DNA of 64,000 bases from Prinsepia uniflora (Eukaryota > Streptophyta > Magnoliopsida > Rosales > Rosaceae), in contig CM064875.1 of assembly GCA_032719365.1 (NCBI GenBank), positions 32,324,693 through 32,388,692 on the forward strand, given 5' to 3'. Of this stretch, positions 34,424 to 47,396 are shown piece after piece. Position numbers and translations under genes: made by a program. Under the pieces are notes generated by a model. That model was given only the letters and a program-made list of their open reading frames with translations. It did no database searches and was not told the origin of the DNA. Numbering within the stretch: position 1 is the first letter of the stretch; each line of letters opens with the position of its first letter.

Positions 34424-37400
34424 TCAAGGAAACAAGTAGGGGAACTGTTCTCGCTTCTGTGCCTTGGGTTCCCATGTGGCTTCCTCCACATTCTGGTTCC
34501 TCCAGAGAACCTTTACCCGAGGAACGGTCTTCCGACGTAGTACTTTATCCTTTCGATCCAAAATCTGCTCCGGCTGTTCCTCAAAGTTCAAGTCATCTCG
34601 AAGTTCAATGGGTTGTTCCTCCAGTACATGAGATGCGTCAAACACATATTTCCGCAACATCGACACATGAAAAACATCGTGGACCTTCGACAGCTCTGGC
34701 GGTAGTGCCAACCGGTAGGCCACCGGGCCAATCCTCTCGGTAACCTCATATGGTCCAATATAACGAGGGCTCAACTTCCCTCGCCTGCCGAATCTCACCA
34801 CACCCTTCCAAGGGGACAATTTCAGAAATACCCGCTCTCCGACCGCAAACTCAAGATCTCGAATCCGATGGTCCACATAGCTCTTTTGTCTGTCCTGGGC
34901 TGCCTTGAGCCGATCCTTGATGAGTTTGACCTTCTCGGTCGTCAGTTCCACCAATTCGGATTTAGTCAGCTTCCTTTCACCCACGTCCGTCCAACACAAC
35001 GGAGTTCTGCACTGCCGTCCGTACAAGGCTTCGTACGGAGCCATCCCAATGCTCGCCTGATAGCTGTTGTTGTAGGCAAATTCCATCAAGGCTAGATGTG
35101 TCTCCCAAGTGTCCTGAAATTGCAAAACGCAAGCTCGCATCATATCCTCCAAAGTCTGGATGGTCCGCTCAGACTGGCCGTCAGTCTGAGGATGAAATGC
35201 AGTACTGAAACGAAGTTTCGTCCCAAATGCTTCCTGCAGACTCTGCCAAAATCGAGAAGTAAACCTCGGGTCTCGGTCAGAAACTATTGATTCTGGAGTA
35301 CCGTGCAAACGGATGATCTCGTCAATAAACAACTGGGCCAACTGTGTCATCCTGAAGTTCTCTCGCACCGGCAGGAAATGAGCTGATTTCGTAAGCCTGT
35401 CCACAATCACCCAAACTCCATCGTGGCCTCTGGGTGTCCTAGGAAGTCCAAACACAAAATCCATCGTTACGTGATCCCATTTCCATTCCGGAATAGGTAG
35501 TAGTTGCAAGGCTCCATAAGGTCGTTGTCTCTCAGCCTTCACTTGCTGGCAAATCAGACACCTGCTGACAAACTCGGCAATCTCCCGTTTCATCCCCGGC
35601 CACCAGTAGTGCTCTCGCAAGGTACGATACATCTTGGTCCCACCAGGATGCATCGCGTAGGCCGAACTATGAGCTTCGTCCAAGATCTCCTTCTTCAGTG
35701 CCTCAACGTCGGGCACACACAACCATCCTTCTTTTAGCAAAGCTCCATCCTCCCTGACTGTGAAATCTAGCCGCTCGCCGGCTTCCACTTCAATCTGAAG
35801 TACACATGAGACAGGATCTTGAGATTGAGCCTCAACGATCCGATTGATCAGAAGTGGTCTCACATGAAAACTAGCCAGCAAGACACCTTGGCCATCCAAA
35901 CCCAAATCAATGCTATTCTTACGGAGTTCAACCAAAAGTGGTAAATGAACCGTCCGTAGATGTGCTACAGAATGCGTTGACTTCCGGCTTAGAGCATCAG
36001 CCACCACATTGGCTTTTCCCGGGTGGTACTCAATCGTGCAATCATAATCCTTAATTAGCTCTAGCCACCGTCGCTGCCTCACATTTAACTCCTTCTGAGT
36101 GAACAAGTACTTCAGGCTCTTGTGATCCGTAAACATTCTGCAAGTCGCACCATACAAGTGATGTCTCCAAATCTTCAAAGCATGCACAACAGCAGCTAAT
36201 TCCAAATCGTGCGTAGGATAATTGCGTTCATGCGGTTTCAACTGGCGCGAAGCATAGGCAATCACTTTCCCATGCTGCATTAGTACACATCCCAAACCCT
36301 GTAAGGATGCATCACTGTACACCTCAAATTCCCCACTGTCGTCTGGAAGGGTCAGTATAGGAGCAGATGTCAACCTTTCCTTTAGCTCCCGAAAACTAAG
36401 CTCACAATCGTCATCCCACTCAAACTTGACTCCCTTCCGCGTGAGTCGCGTCAACGGGGCAGCAATGGTAGAGAAACCCTCTACAAACCTCCTGTAGTAA
36501 CCAGCCAAACCCAAGAAACTTCAGACTTCAGTGACGGTCCTCGGTTGTTCCCACTTCGCCACTGCCTCAATTTTCTGAGAGTCCACACTGATCCCTTCAG
36601 TTGAGATCACATGCCCCAAGAAACTCACGCTCGTCAACCAAAACTGACATTTGCTGAGCTTCGCATACAACTGGTTTTCCCTCAAGGTACCCAGCACCAT
36701 CCTTAACTGCTCCTCGTGCGCTTCCGCACTCCTCGAGTAGACCAGGATATCGTCAATGAACACGATGACAAAGTGATCCAAGTAAGGCTACAACACTCGG
36801 TTCATCAAATCTATAAACGCTGCGGGTGCGTTGGTCAAACCAAACGGCATCACAAGGAACTCATAATGACCATAACGGGTCCTAAAGGCTGTCTTGGGTA
36901 CATCCTCATCCTTAACCCGCAACTGATGATACCCAGAACGTAGATCAATTTTGGAGAAGTATTGCGCTCCTCGCAGCTGATCGAACAAATCATCGATCCG
37001 AGGCAACGGGTATTTGTTCCTGACTGTTACTTTATTCAGTTGCCTGTAATCGATGCAGAGTCTCAAACTCCCATCCTTTTTCCTCACAAACAACACCGGG
37101 GCTCCCCAGGGGGATACACTCGGTCGAATAAATCCCATCTCAAGTAATTCTTGTAACTGCGCCTTCAGTTCTTTCAACTCAACTGGCGCCATACGATACG
37201 GAGTCTGAGAGATAGGTTGCGTACCTGGAACCAGATCAATAGTGAACTCAACATCTCGATGCGGTGGCAATCCCGGTAGATCCTCCGGATAGACATCCGG
37301 GAACTCCCGTACAATCGGTATATCCTCCACCCTCAATGGTGCAGCTCGTGAGTCCAACATTTGGGCTAAGTATCCCTGGCACCCCTTCCTCAACAACTTA

Positions 37401-38884
37401 CTTGCCTTCAGGGCAGAAATCACTCCGACAGGAGTGGCTCGCTGAATTCCCTGAAAAGTGGTTTCCGGTAACCCCGGGCTCCGAAAAGTAACCTTCTTAT
37501 CGACACATTCGATAGAAGCATGATGAAGCGTCAACCAGTCCATTCCCAAAATGACATCAAAGTCGTGCAAGTCCAAGAGTATCAAGTCTGCCATCAGACC
37601 AACATCACCTACCATTACGGGACACTCCCGCAACACTTGATTTACCACAAATACATCTCCCGTGTGTGTACTCACACCCAAGTCACAGTCCAAGGCGGAC
37701 ACCTCTCTACCCGCCAACAACTCACAGTCACGTGATATAAATGAATGAGTAGCTCCGGGATCAATTAAAGCACAAACATCATGCCCAAAGATCGTGAGTG
37801 TACCTGTCACAACACCTGGTGCTGCCCTGGCCTCCTGCTGCGTAATAGCAAAAACTCGGGCCTGCGGTCCAGCTGCTCGCCCACGGCCCCGACCCCTCTG
37901 TCCATTAGCCGCTCCAGTACCACCTCCTCGAGTGCTCCCAGTCCCAGAAACTGCAGCTGTGCTCCGTCCCTGCTCTGCTCCACCCCGACCTGCGCCACCA
38001 CCCTGTGGCAAAGATGGACACTCCCTCCGATAGTGGCCCCGCTCGCCACAGAAGAAACAGATAACACTGGAAGCATCTCGAACAAAACCACCACCCTGCC
38101 GTCCCGTGGAAGCAACAGAAGTCGCGCTCGCCTGCGGAGCAGTCTGCGCCCTAGGCGCTCGGAATCCGGAACCCTGATAGTTACCAGGCCTGCCATAACG
38201 ATCATTGCCTGCGGATGAGGCTCCATTATAACGTCCCTTCTTCGGGGCTCTTTGACCATATGATCCAGGATATGAACGCTCTCGACGTTGCCCACCACCA
38301 GAGTACTGTGGACGTGTCGGGAGACTAGCCTCAACCCGCACCGCGGCATCAGACAACTCCCTGAGAGTAGCAAAAGCTCCGGCCGTCACAATGGCCCGTA
38401 TCTCACCCCGTAGGCCAAGCTCAAACCTACGACATTTCTCAGCCTCAGTAGATACAAAGGTAGGAGCAAAACGAGCTAGCATCTGAAATTTCTGTTCATA
38501 CTCAGCTACGGACATGCTCCCCCGCTGGAGCTGCAGAAACTCGGTCTCCCTAGCATCAAGGAATGAACGGGGATAATGCTGGTCCAGAAACCGTTCACGA
38601 AAGGTCTCCCAAGCCACTGTACGGGCATCCCAGCCCGACAACTCTAGAGTATACCACCACTCATAAGCAGATCCATCAAGTAGAAATGTGGCCAACACCA
38701 CACGCTCCTCAGGAGGACAGTGCATCACAGTAAAAATCCGCTCAATCCGAGAAATCCAACGGTGAGCATCCTCGGGATCCGCTCCACCACTAAACACCGT
38801 AGCCCCAAGACGTTGGGCTCGCTCGATCGAAGCACTCTCGGCATCGCCATCAGGTCGTGGAGGGGGTTCGCGTCGCGGAGGCAT
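34424..38884 (-). pseudogene. gag-pol: gag-pol polyprotein of Tekay-like gypsy, one frame with two internal stops
   Basis: There are 1486 codon positions from ATG (MPPRREP). Gag core lies at 60-160 and the CCHC knuckle at 276-289. Protease is around D375 (DPGATHSF, where DSG is usual). RT spans about 580-760 with FIDD at 709-712. RNase H has D858, E895, D920 and D963. The integrase zinc site is H1072, H1079, C1109, C1112, and the integrase DD35E is D1142, D1203, E1239. A chromodomain-like segment (ILDRKDKVL...VLWRNQNVEEATWEP) is at about 1440-1473. Codon 699 is TAG, just before the RT catalytic motif, and codon 788 is TGA, between RT and RNase H. There are no frameshifts. Both stops fit single C-to-T changes, common in methylated plant DNA (inference). 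Without readthrough, only Gag and protease plus part of RT would be made. Confidence 0.95.
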
Positions 38885-38971
38885 GGCCGGTCGTCCTTCT
38901 CTCTGAAAGAGGCATAAGTTAGTACAATAATCAAGGCACACCCGAGTGCCGGACACGAATCGTAAACCTAG

Positions 38972-38983
38972 GCTCTGATACCA
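38972..38983 (-). other. primer-binding site of gypsy element
   Basis: The complement is TGGTATCAGAGC, two bases from the LTR end at 38986. Confidence 0.9.
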
Positions 38984-38985
38984 AT

Positions 38986-41835
38986 TGACAGGACCCACCC
39001 CGATTATCGCCTCGATAATCGAGAAGCATCCTGCTCCCGTCTGACAATCGAATCCCAAAAGACCGGAAAACTAATAAATATTACAACACCCCCATTGTCA
39101 GACCAGGGAGATTAAACAAAATACATCCGACTGGACGTCAAGTCCACAGTTTCACAGAGCAATATTACAAAACAAGTTAAAGAAACAAGTCCTACTCTGT
39201 GAACTAACTACTCCGCAACGGAAAACTTTATGCCTCCGCCTCTGCCTCGGCGCTTGCTCCCGCACTTGTACCACGACCTGGAGGGAATTTAAAACAACAC
39301 AGTGTGAGTGGACCGAAACATAAGTTTTAAAGGAAAAACAGTTTTTCCGAAATCGTGTTCGCCCTCCAGTTTTGTAACACGCATGCATAACCAAATATTC
39401 AAAATTTGCATATTAACTTTTGAAAACTCTTTTTCCGAAACACATGAAAAACGTTACAAAGGATCGCCATAATTCATGTAAAAACCATTTAATAATGCCA
39501 GGTTTCAGAAACCGTCATTTTGAAACGTTAATTGCACAAATCAAGTAAAACGTGAATCATTAACCACAATTATGCCGTTGGACCCATCCGAGTCTTTAAA
39601 CTCAATTTTAGGCCTTCCCGGGATATCAACGAGTCTTTAAACTCAATTCGGGTCTTTAAACCCAATTTTCGGGCCCGCCCCCGTCATCAACATACCGGGT
39701 CTTTAAACCCAAAACCAGATCCAACCATTAATCGGGTCTTTAAACCCAAAACCGTTTTTAAACATAATAAACCAGGATTCATCACAAACCGTTTTCCCAA
39801 CATTATTCCGAAAACATTTCTCATCATAACAGGACTTATGTCCGAATTCACATGCAAATTCTAACACATGCAATTTCTAACAATTACATCACAATGTGAT
39901 CAAACATCATAAATCCGAAACATGCATATTCATATCCAGGTACTTCATCAAAATCATCACGCATGCAATAGCAAAAACCGAAATCTCGAAATGCGTGAAA
40001 TACGATAAATATCTCGAAAACGTGGAAACATGTAAAACCGATATATCATATCACCATCATAAAATCATAGGTAAAACCATGAGATCAATAAACAAAATAG
40101 TTATGCATGCCCAATTTAGAAATCAAAAGGTCCACTCACGGTTTTAGGACGCGTCAATCGCGTCCCACGTGCTCCTCCGTAGCTTCGGAAGTGTCCGGGC
40201 CTATAAAAATGTACAAGAAGGGTTACAAACATCCTCAAATAGCTCGTATGATTTTTCCCTAATTTCCCGGATTTTTCGGCAAAATAAACCTTAAGGACCT
40301 AAACTTCCGGGCTCCCGAGATTATCCCGAACGACTCCCGAACAACTCGAATCCTAAAGGGAAAATGTTAATTAGACTGAAAGGAACAATTCCCATGTTGA
40401 CCGTGATCGGAGCTGACATTGCACGCGCCGCCCAAAGTGGCTGCGCGTGAAGGCCACGCGCCAAGCTACAGTGTCATCGTTCTTACCCAGATAGGCTGAT
40501 AAACGGGTCTGTTACCCGCGACTCAACCCGACCAGTTCAAGCTCAATTCTCAATCAATTCCTCTCGTTTTTGATCCTATTATCTTCTCTAACTCATTAAT
40601 TTCGGGTCTGTGTTAGTGACTAGCCTCGATTGACACCAAATCGACCCAACTCAAGCTTGAACAGTCGAACAAGTCGACTTCTGGAACTCACCCTACACTG
40701 TTCCATTTCCAAATTAATTCCACCAGAAGCATAAAGGGACCCATACGAACACAATAGCACAAACAATTGAACTAGTCGTTACCTGGAAATCGTCGTCCTC
40801 AAGCTCGAAAATTCTCAGAACCAGGGAGCTCCGTTCTTGGCCAATTCGTGAGTGTCGTCCTTCGAATTCGACGTGGTTGGTTCCCTCTTGCTCCCAGAAG
40901 ACTAGAATGGCCCTTGGTTTCGATCAACAAGCCTCAGAAATCGAATTCAAATACCTGAGTTCCTGAGTAATCCTTGCTCAATTTGCTTGATTTCGTGCAC
41001 GGTTATGCTGCTGCTGCTCCCAGAAAACTCTCAGTGTGTCTATTGTGATCCCTAAGCCAGTAGAAACTGAATTCTGAGATTTCCCCCCAAAAACCCGAAA
41101 ATGATTTCTCACTGTTTCTCTCAAACTCTCTCAGTCACTCCTCGGCAGCATGATCCCAAATGAGTTCCCAGACTCAAAGGCGACCAGGTAATCGATCAAA
41201 GCGGCCAGCAACCCGTGGAAAACCGTCTGAGATTTTTCTGAAAATGTTTCCCACGCACGCAGAAACCATGGCCAATTCAATCTCCCCCGTGCACTGAGCA
41301 CTGCCCAAATCGTGCACCAAAGCCACTCAGTCCAGCACCACTACCTCAAACGACATAAACAAAGCCCTGAGCCTTCCACTAAACCTTAAACAATTGAACG
41401 CACAAGACCCACAACCGCTGCTCTGTTTTCCACGGTAGTGAACAGTACCCCGTGCGGAAATTACCAAAATGCCCCCAGGGCAAAAATTACCAAAATGCCC
41501 TCCAACTTCCGTGACCCGTAACTCGGTCATCCGACGTCCGTTTCAAGCGTGCCGCCTGTCGTTGTACTCGGGGCGTCGAGACGAACATAACGGTCTTCGA
41601 GTCAAATGCATATCAATTGTCAAACAAAAAGTCAACTTTTCCCCTTAATAACGCCCAATTACGGTAATGCCCCTGAACTCGTGACGTCCCGAACTACGTC
41701 ACGGTCATCGCTCAACGTCAGTTCGACCCCCCAATCAAAAAGTCAACAAATTGACCACACAAATCACAGGGGTAAAAACGTCATTTTATTCAATATTTTA
41801 TAATATTACATTTCCAGAACGTTCGGGGCGTTACA
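38986..41835 (-). repeat. 5' LTR of gypsy element (2850 bp)
   Basis: It is nearly identical to 31436-34389, with three deletions: 10 bp in the CACGCGCC block, 33 bp near 40952, and 61 bp near 41680 inside the regulatory module. It contains GTGTGAGTGGAC (39302-39313) and GTCCACTCACG (40130-40140). Confidence 0.95.
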
Positions 41836-42701
41836 ATCTGGATACAAGGATATATGATGGTCTCCTCCAGATGTCTGGGACATTGGGGAAGTCACGGTGC
41901 ATTGCCTGCGAGGGGTCATTATACGGAGCAGCCGAACCGTATGATGACTCAGGAGCATGATTGCTATGATTGACGTCAGGGACGTCAGACATCAGGGATG
42001 TCAGATATATGGACCCGAAGAGACCCCGGGCAGCAAGCGTAGCTTATGAAACCGTGAGATGTGACGTCAGGGACGTCAAGCGTCTGGGACGCTAAGCATC
42101 TGGGATGCTGGTGATGGTAATGGTAAAATATGGATTAATGAATCTATGAAATGACTTTTCGGTTGGATATGTGTTATGTGGTAAAAATGGATTATTGGTT
42201 ATGAAATATGTCGGGTCGGGGACCCTAAATGGTTTTGGATTTTTGGATTTGTATTTATGGCTTGGGGCGGTGGCCCACATGGTTGTTTATGTATAGTTGT
42301 AGTATTCCACTGTTTTGGGCAGAGTTCCCACACTTGGTTTTTGGTTAACGGTTTTTGGGCTAAGGCCCTAATGGCTCGGTTGAGCAAACGTTTTGGTTAC
42401 TGGTTTTCGTGGCATGCATACGTTTTTATTGGAGGGCATAAATGTCTTATAAATGTGTTTAATAAACTTATTGGTTTTTGTCCACTCACAGCTTTTGGTT
42501 TTAATGCCCTTCAGGTTGATTACGGATGCGATTGCAGCAGAGACTGGGACATTGCACACCTCCTCCATCGGTCCTTGCGCACTCTGGATGCCCCGGTTGG
42601 GCAGTGGCTCTTGGTTATCCCTTGTCTGACACTCCTTGTTGGACGGGAGCAGGGCACATTCCACGGTAATCCCAGGGGGATTGGGATGGGTCCTGTCAAC
42701 T

Positions 42702-42713
42702 TGGTATCAGAGC
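42702..42713 (+). other. primer-binding site of inner element
   Basis: tggtatcagagc lies three bases after the LTR end at 42698. Confidence 0.9.
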
Positions 42714-45618
42714 ACGGTTGCTCTTTTGTGTGCGCAGGTCGAGGGTGTGATGTCTCTTTGGGCTGCAGTTCGTTATCAACCTGAGAGATAGTTTTTGGGT
42801 TTGGATAGTGGATAGAATATGATTGGCCCGATACACCGTGCGTTAATATGATTCGACCCAAGTGGGGTTGATTGTGATGAACTGGTATTGTGGGACCGAC
42901 GGTTCGGTCGTGTAATATTAAATTGTTGTGCTGCTAGGTGTAGTCAGATTCGGGGAACCTCACGTGAGTAGTGGTTTAAAAATGTGAACCCTTGTGGTGG
43001 TTTCTGGTGTGAGGGATGTTGGTTCATCGGAGTTGGCCGGTGACCTTAGTGGTCGAACCCACATTGAGTTGATGGTAGTATTGGATTTGACGTCTATTCG
43101 ATGTCAGGACCGCGGGGTCGGTCAGGTTGTGGATTTTATATTACGGAGAGCTGTTTGGTTCGGTTGAACCATAGGGTGTGATTGTGGAACCCTAGTATTA
43201 AAAAGGTAAACCTTAATTGTGACTAGTGGATGAGAACTTGTGCTGCGACGAGCGACTAAGGTCATGGATGACCATGTGGATGGCTCTGGTGAGTCTAGTC
43301 AGAACTATGGGATTCGATTTACGGATACGATTCTGAGATAAATTATGGAATCCCGTGTTGGATCGGGTATTGGTGTGATGTGTGGATGCGGATCTCGATA
43401 GCTATGACAGTTAGTCGGAAGTCATATGGAGATGACTGGCTATTGAGGGTAATTAGGTGGCTATAATACTTGGGGACGTTCAGGGAACGTTCATTATCCT
43501 GATGTGGGTTGTCAGAATAGTGGTACCCATAGTTGTGAGGTACGGGATCGTCGTTCGGTATGAACGGAGATCCGGGGTTGTCATATTTGCACATGGTGTG
43601 CAAGTATGGATGTGTGTATGTTGGTACTAGTACTAGCGCTGGTGCTAGTGTCAGTGATGGTGTTGACGATGAGCCACAAGTTGGGGTGTGACTCCGTCAT
43701 AATGAACATATGTTCGGTCTTTGAGATTCGGTAGTGGTTGAGTGATGGACTGGATAGGATCCAGTTAAGATTGTGATGTGTTGGGATAAGTCCCAATAGT
43801 GGTGAGATAACCAGTAAGGAGTGGATTAAAAAGGTATAATTGAGAATTTGCAAAACCGAGTGTTGAACCTGTAAAGGTTGGGATGTGCGAACGGAACAAT
43901 AACGGATCGATTGTGGACACGTGATTATCCAAGTGAGTTGAGGAGGTAGGAAGTCTAGTGGTTAGACTTGACATCACGTTGGGAGCATGTCTGATTCCAA
44001 CATGGTTGGAACTTAGTGTCGAGGAGAGTTGTAATTGGGGAATGAGAGTGGTGCTCATTTTTGGTGTTTGGTATTCCGAAGTCATTGGGGTTGATTTCTT
44101 GCTTTCTGCCCTGGAAAAAATTGACTGTAGTTACCAGTACGTTGAGCATGTATTGGTTGGTGAGCCCGTGTGTGTTGTGGGGTCATCAGGGGGAGTTGCG
44201 TATCCAATAATAGGTAAACGAGATTTTTCATTTTCTGCTTGGTGGCAGACGATGTTGGGGTACATGGCGTGGTTAGTGCAGTGAGTTTTGTTGCATCCAT
44301 GTAGAATGAGTATTGGTGTCATCATTTTGGATCATCCTTGGTTTTCCTAGGTGGAATGACAAGGATCGATACGAACTTGGGTGTGTGAGTCGTAAACGGC
44401 AGGGTTGAACTTCTTTTCGAAGTGGAGCCCGTATGGTATCTTACTCGAGTGAGTAGGTTTCCGACTGCTCGGACTTTGTCAACCTTAGACTTGTGGAGGT
44501 TGGATTGGCTTCCCTATGAAGTCAATTGGAGGTATTGAACAGGTAACCGATAGGTTCGGTTTTGGGTGTGTCATGGTAAATGTGACGAGATTTCGGGATT
44601 TGGAATTGAATTTCTGGGTGACGATTCAGGATTCGATTTTGGAACTTGAAAGTATATTTCCGGATTTGGGTACGGAATGATTATTCCAAATGCTAGCTTA
44701 CGGAATAATGATTTCTGATTCGGATTTGGAAATGAATTAAAAATTTGATGTCTGGGCTTGGATCCGGGATTTCTTACGAAATTGCGGATTCAGATTCGGA
44801 ATTGGAACTAGATGATGGGTGGAGTTTCGATTTGTCTCATGCTGGACTGGGCAAATGGTGCTCCATTGTTGAAACGTGTTTGGATATGACCTAGGTGGTT
44901 GTAGTCTGGTCACTAGATAGATGTGTGTACTTCGTACATGGTTCGAGGTACAATACCTTGTAGACTTGTGATGTCTAGTTACGGTATACGAGTTATAACC
45001 GAGGTGTGTCGGTGAGCGTGTTAGTAGTCGGATTGGTTCCGATACTACTGGACTAGTCGTGGGCCGGACATTACTATGCAATGGGTCATGGTATTTCCGA
45101 TGTGTTTAATTACACACGAGTCGGGTGAAAATGTCGGTAAGGATGTATTTAAGTCAAGTAAGTTGGTGGCTTGTGTGGCCACGAGTGAGTCTAGTGTCAG
45201 TTTTCGACTGACAACAACTGTGTGGTGACAGATTGTTAGGATGTGTCAACATAGATTGTTGAGTGGGGTCAGCTGACTCCTAGTGGGAGTGGGAAAGGAA
45301 CCGTCGAGTTGTTGCGTCAACAAGAGGGTTGATTTGACAAGTGGTGTCAAATTCGAAACAAGTAGTTTCAGTCATTCGACGGGGTCGAATGTAGTCGTTG
45401 CGTTATGAGTACTAGTGGTACGTTTGGGTGCAGACAAGTTTTGTCTAATTAGTTGGTGTACGGGTGTACACGTGTTGTGTGGTCGATTCCACTTTCCACG
45501 GGGTGTTTGTGGAATCAGGATAGTCGAGTTTCGAGAGCGAAACTAATTAAGGAGGGAAGGACGTCCGAGTTTAGATCGGTTGGAATTTCGAGGACGAAAT
45601 TTATTAAGGAGGGAAGAT
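42714..45618 (+). other. non-coding internal region of inner LARD-like element with PPT
   Basis: No gag, protease, RT or integrase motif is recognised in any frame, and the only frames are short ones. It ends in the hairpin AATTTCG-AGGA-CGAAATT and the purine tract ttaaggagggaagat (45604-45618). Shared landmarks with the internal regions at 48976-52092 and 55017-58673 are gaccgcggggtcggtc (about 43110), a GGTACTAGTGCTGGTGCTAG-like run (about 43620-43670) and paired hairpin-like phrases such as ggattccgagt..cggaat (about 44580-44800). Confidence 0.75.
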
Positions 45619-47396
45619 TGTAACGACCCGTCCCAAATTCCGGGATTTGATTAGTGACTAATCTCGATTAGTGAGGTTGAACGGTGCTTAGTAGGGCGGA
45701 ATCGGACAAATTGTGCAAAATGACCGTTTTGCCCCTGGTCGTTGGTAAAATGTTGACTTTTTGAACGGGCGGTCAAACGGACTTTGACCGATGACCGTGA
45801 CGTAGTTCGGGACGTCACGAGTTCATAGACAGGTGGCACGTTCGATTCCGACATTCGTAGAGAAAGTTGTGATGTTTGGAAGTTGAGGGGTATTTTGGTA
45901 ATTTGGCATATTAGGGACCAAATGTTGACTTTTTGACCGGGAGGTCCGATGGACGAGAGCCAAGGACCGTTACGTAGGTATCGTCGATACGAATCCAACG
46001 ACAGGCGGCATGCCGAAATCAGAGATTCGACGACGAGGTTATGGTCAAGGAAACGAACTAACGAACTGAGACTTCGATTAAAATAATAATATAATAATGA
46101 ACAGTACCCAGTGACTGAACACACTTGGATGAGTGGCAAGTGTCACTCATCCCTTAATTTGGGGCTTAAGACCAGAATCCATGTTTTTGGGGGAGACCTA
46201 ATTATGGTGTTTTATTATTATTTTAATTAATTAATTATTAAATCATTTTATTATCCATTAATCTCCTCTATGTTTTCCTTAACCGTGTACAACCAAATCC
46301 AGTTTTCTCCCACCCTTAATTCCTCTTCCATTTCTGAACCTGAGAGTGCGAAATTGTGAGTGAGTTGAGAGTGAGTTGAACTGGGTAAACACGAGTGATC
46401 GACAGAGAGAAGGAGACTGGAATTTCAGATTTTAGAATTTTGGGGGGAAAGTCAGGTTTTGAACTATAGGTCGTGAGGATCGAAATTGAGCTCACATTCA
46501 GCTTTCTGAGATCAATACGAATCGATCTGCAACAAGAACGAAGGGAATTGGGGTCGAATTGAGGGAGAACAGAAGGGAGGAGGTCTCTGAAATTTCGAGG
46601 TTGAGCCGAGGAATTGGAAGCTTCGATTGATTCAATTGAGGTGGGGAAACTACTTCTCATGATCCCACGATGCTTCTGGGTTCATCAATTGAAAGAAAAC
46701 GGTTGTGATTGACAAACTTCCATGGTTGCACAGTGATGGCTATCGAGCTTGAGTCGTGTTCACTGATGCTGCTAGTTGAATCAATTTAATGAAATCGATC
46801 GAAATTGAAGGGAATCCATGAACGAACAGTAACCTGGCTGTTCTTCGTGTTCATCGTGGAATCGATGGAATCTGGGTAAGTGATCGTGTAATTGAGTTTA
46901 CAGATCTTAAATTAAACTTAAAACGAAACTAATTGAATGATCAATTGATGTAATTAAGGCTGAATTGATTGGATTGGAACCGGGTTGTATCGCGGGCAAA
47001 TTGGACCCGTTTACCAGAGATACGGGTTGGGCTGGTGACACTGTAGCAGGAGCGTGGGTTTCACGCGCAGCCACTCACGGCGGCGCGTGACGGCGCGTGG
47101 GCACGAATCTCGAGGTGAGGTCAACATGACTTCTGTCCTATTTAATGTAACGGACATTTTGGAATTGGTTTCGTGTCAATCGGACACCGTCTCGATATTG
47201 TTCGGGATGTCCGAAGGTTTTAAATCAAGTTTAAAAATAGTTAAAAATTCGGGAAAATTACGGGACTTTGATAGGATGTTAATGTGGAGGTTAGTAACCC
47301 TCTAATGTGATTTGGACAGGATTGGGAGTCCCGGTGATAGTGGTGAGGCCCGGGAGGGCCGGTGGCATGCGTATCGAGGCATACCGTTAAAACGGT

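Larger units (their letters stand above)
31436..41835 (-). mobile_element. full-length Ty3/gypsy chromovirus (Tekay-like), TSD ATCTG
   Basis: The element is 10,400 bp, flanked by atctg at 31431-31435 and 41836-41840. It has LTRs of 2954 and 2850 bp, a PBS, one gag-pol frame with two internal stops, and a polypurine tract. The C-terminal chromodomain-like segment and the protein motifs place it with chromoviruses, most like Tekay/Del. The 104-bp LTR length difference equals three deletions I can read in the 5' LTR (10, 33 and 61 bp). Confidence 0.95.
28946..42698 (+). repeat. inner 5' LTR, split (28946-31435 and 41841-42698; 3348 bp joined length)
   Basis: It starts tgtaacgacccgtccc and ends gggatgggtcctgtca. 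The break at ATCTG matches the uninterrupted site in the 3' LTR at about 48107-48111. CTGTGAGTGGAC is at 30721-30732 and GTCCACTCACAG at 42480-42491. Confidence 0.9.

Noticed and set aside
42257..42784. 175-codon open frame across the LTR end and PBS
   Set aside because: It crosses the LTR/PBS boundary, is repeated in sister LTRs with stops, and has no domain.
43343..45081. Open frames in the LARD-like internal region as a new protein
   Set aside because: They are short, on the strand opposite to the element, and not kept in frame in the related internal regions at 49881-50357 and 56405-57293.
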